Part shown: positions 17,304 through 17,980 of the stretch, one piece after another
Layout: every line of letters begins with the position of its first letter
Numbering within the stretch: position 1 is the stretch's first letter
The notes under the pieces: model-generated
Database searches by the model: none
Seen by the model: the letters and a program-made list of their open reading frames with translations, nothing else
Told to the model about the DNA's origin: nothing
Program-made: the position numbers and the translations under genes
From: Rhodospirillaceae bacterium CCH5-H10
GTDB lineage: Bacteria; Pseudomonadota; Alphaproteobacteria; Reyranellales; Reyranellaceae
Reading direction: 5' to 3'
DNA length: 17,980 nucleotides
Assembly: GCA_001557035.1 (NCBI GenBank)
Contig: LSKJ01000355.1
Coordinates: 1-17,980, forward strand

Positions 17304-17980
17304 ATGAAGCTCACCCAGATCGCGGTCGACAATCCGGTGTTCGCCACCATGATGATGGTGGCGTTGCTGGTGATGGGCCTGTTCTCCTACCGCCAACTCG
17401 GCATCGACCAATTCCCCAACGTCGATTTCCCCATCGTGGTGGTCACCACCGACTATCCCGGCGCGTCGCCGGAGACGGTCGAGAGCGAGATCAGCCGCAA
17501 GATCGAGGAATCGGTCAACGCCATCGCCGGCCTCAAGACGCTCACCTCGCGCTCGCTGGAAGGCAGGTCGATCGTCATCGCCGAGTTCGAGCTGTCGGTG
17601 CCCTCCGCCGTCGCGATGCAGGACGTCCGTGAAAAGGTGCAGATGGTCCGGGCATCGTTCCGGCCGGAGATCAAGGAGCCGCTGATCCAGCGCTTCAATC
17701 CGGACGACCAGCCGATCGTATCGATCGCCGTGCGCTCCGACGTCCGCTCGGTCCGCGACCTCACGACCCTGGCCGACCAGATCATCATCAAGCGCCTGCA
17801 GACGGTGCGCGACGTCGGCCGCGCCACCATTGCCGGCGGCCTCAAGCGCCAGATCAACATCGAACTCGATCCCGGCCGCATGCACGCCCTTCGCGTCGGC
17901 GTTAACGACATCATGCGGGCGATCAGGGACGAGAACCAGAACTTCCCCGCCGGCAACGTACAGCGCGGCAACGACGACCG
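17304..17980 (+). CDS. RND-family efflux transporter permease (3' end missing)
   Basis: The first 225 residues of an AcrB/MexB-like proton-driven pump of about 1030 residues are visible; the frame runs off the window. The short cytoplasmic end KLTQIAVDNPVFATMMM is followed by the first transmembrane helix (about 11-30), then the porter domain with the typical YRQLGIDQFPNVDFPIVVVTTDYPGASPETVE. ISRKIEESVNAIAGLKTLTSRSLEG and VREKVQMVRASFRPEIKEP are further hallmarks of the PN1 and PN2 region. The sequence looks more like the general multidrug or HAE1-type pumps than heavy-metal pumps, but the TM4 proton-relay residues are beyond the window. AGGA lies ten bases before the ATG at 17304. Confidence 0.95.
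   Translation, partial: MKLTQIAVDNPVFATMMMVALLVMGLFSYRQLGIDQFPNVDFPIVVVTTDYPGASPETVESEISRKIEESVNAIAGLKTLTSRSLEGRSIVIAEFELSVPSAVAMQDVREKVQMVRASFRPEIKEPLIQRFNPDDQPIVSIAVRSDVRSVRDLTTLADQIIIKRLQTVRDVGRATIAGGLKRQINIELDPGRMHALRVGVNDIMRAIRDENQNFPAGNVQRGNDD

Noticed and set aside
16125..17885. A 586-codon open frame on the minus strand opposite the RND genes
   Set aside because: It is antisense to a complete adaptor gene and the pump start, which have clear family motifs. The translation is a low-complexity run of Asp, His, Arg, Leu and Gly, typical of shadow frames in GC-rich DNA.

Overview
This window looks like chromosomal DNA of a GC-rich alphaproteobacterium. The best lineage evidence is the block aroQ-accB-accC-aat facing an operon of an NDUFA12-type complex I accessory protein, an MlaD-like protein, a small unknown protein and a DUF2155 protein; NDUFA12 and DUF2155 are typical of Alphaproteobacteria and mitochondria. 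The B12-dependent ribonucleotide reductase and the 382-residue homogentisate dioxygenase fit a Rhodospirillales/Hyphomicrobiales-like organism, possibly near Reyranella, but the genus is a guess. I see no tRNA, rRNA, insertion sequence, phage gene or CRISPR array.

Layout. (1) 1-711 (+): the 3' part of a DsbA-family thiol oxidoreductase. (2) 708-6142 (-): a tyrosine/homogentisate catabolic operon transcribed hpd, hmgA, fumarylacetoacetate hydrolase, maleylacetoacetate isomerase, then an unknown 490-residue membrane-anchored protein coupled by a 4-base overlap. A divergent MarR regulator (6183-6644, +) shares a 41-base intergenic region with hpd, and that region holds an 18-bp imperfect palindrome. 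(3) 6710-9686 (+): aroQ, accB, accC, aat (shikimate pathway, biotin carboxyl carrier, biotin carboxylase, N-degron transferase). (4) 9623-11134 (-): NDUFA12-like protein, MlaD-like protein, a 75-residue unknown and a DUF2155 protein, packed with 1-base overlaps or 2-base gaps at the distal end. (5) 11433-15128 (+): adenosylcobalamin-dependent ribonucleotide reductase behind a promoter that appears to carry two NrdR boxes and a folded leader. (6) 15191-15472: an 18-codon Lys/Ala micropeptide gene followed by a run of strong hairpins ending in a textbook intrinsic terminator. (7) 15514-17980 (+): a TetR regulator, an RND periplasmic adaptor (4-base overlap) and the start of the RND pump, which runs off the window.

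How the genes work together. Hpd, HmgA, MaiA and Fah carry 4-hydroxyphenylpyruvate through homogentisate, maleylacetoacetate and fumarylacetoacetate to fumarate and acetoacetate, presumably under MarR control. The TetR gene probably controls itself and the efflux pump through a 14-bp perfect palindrome lying inside its own first codons. Both regulators look leaderless.

Most of the window is core metabolism with recognisable families. The least explained piece, and the best candidate for something undescribed, is the micropeptide plus hairpin-array locus between nrdJ and tetR (15191-15472). The 490-residue and 75-residue unknown proteins come next.
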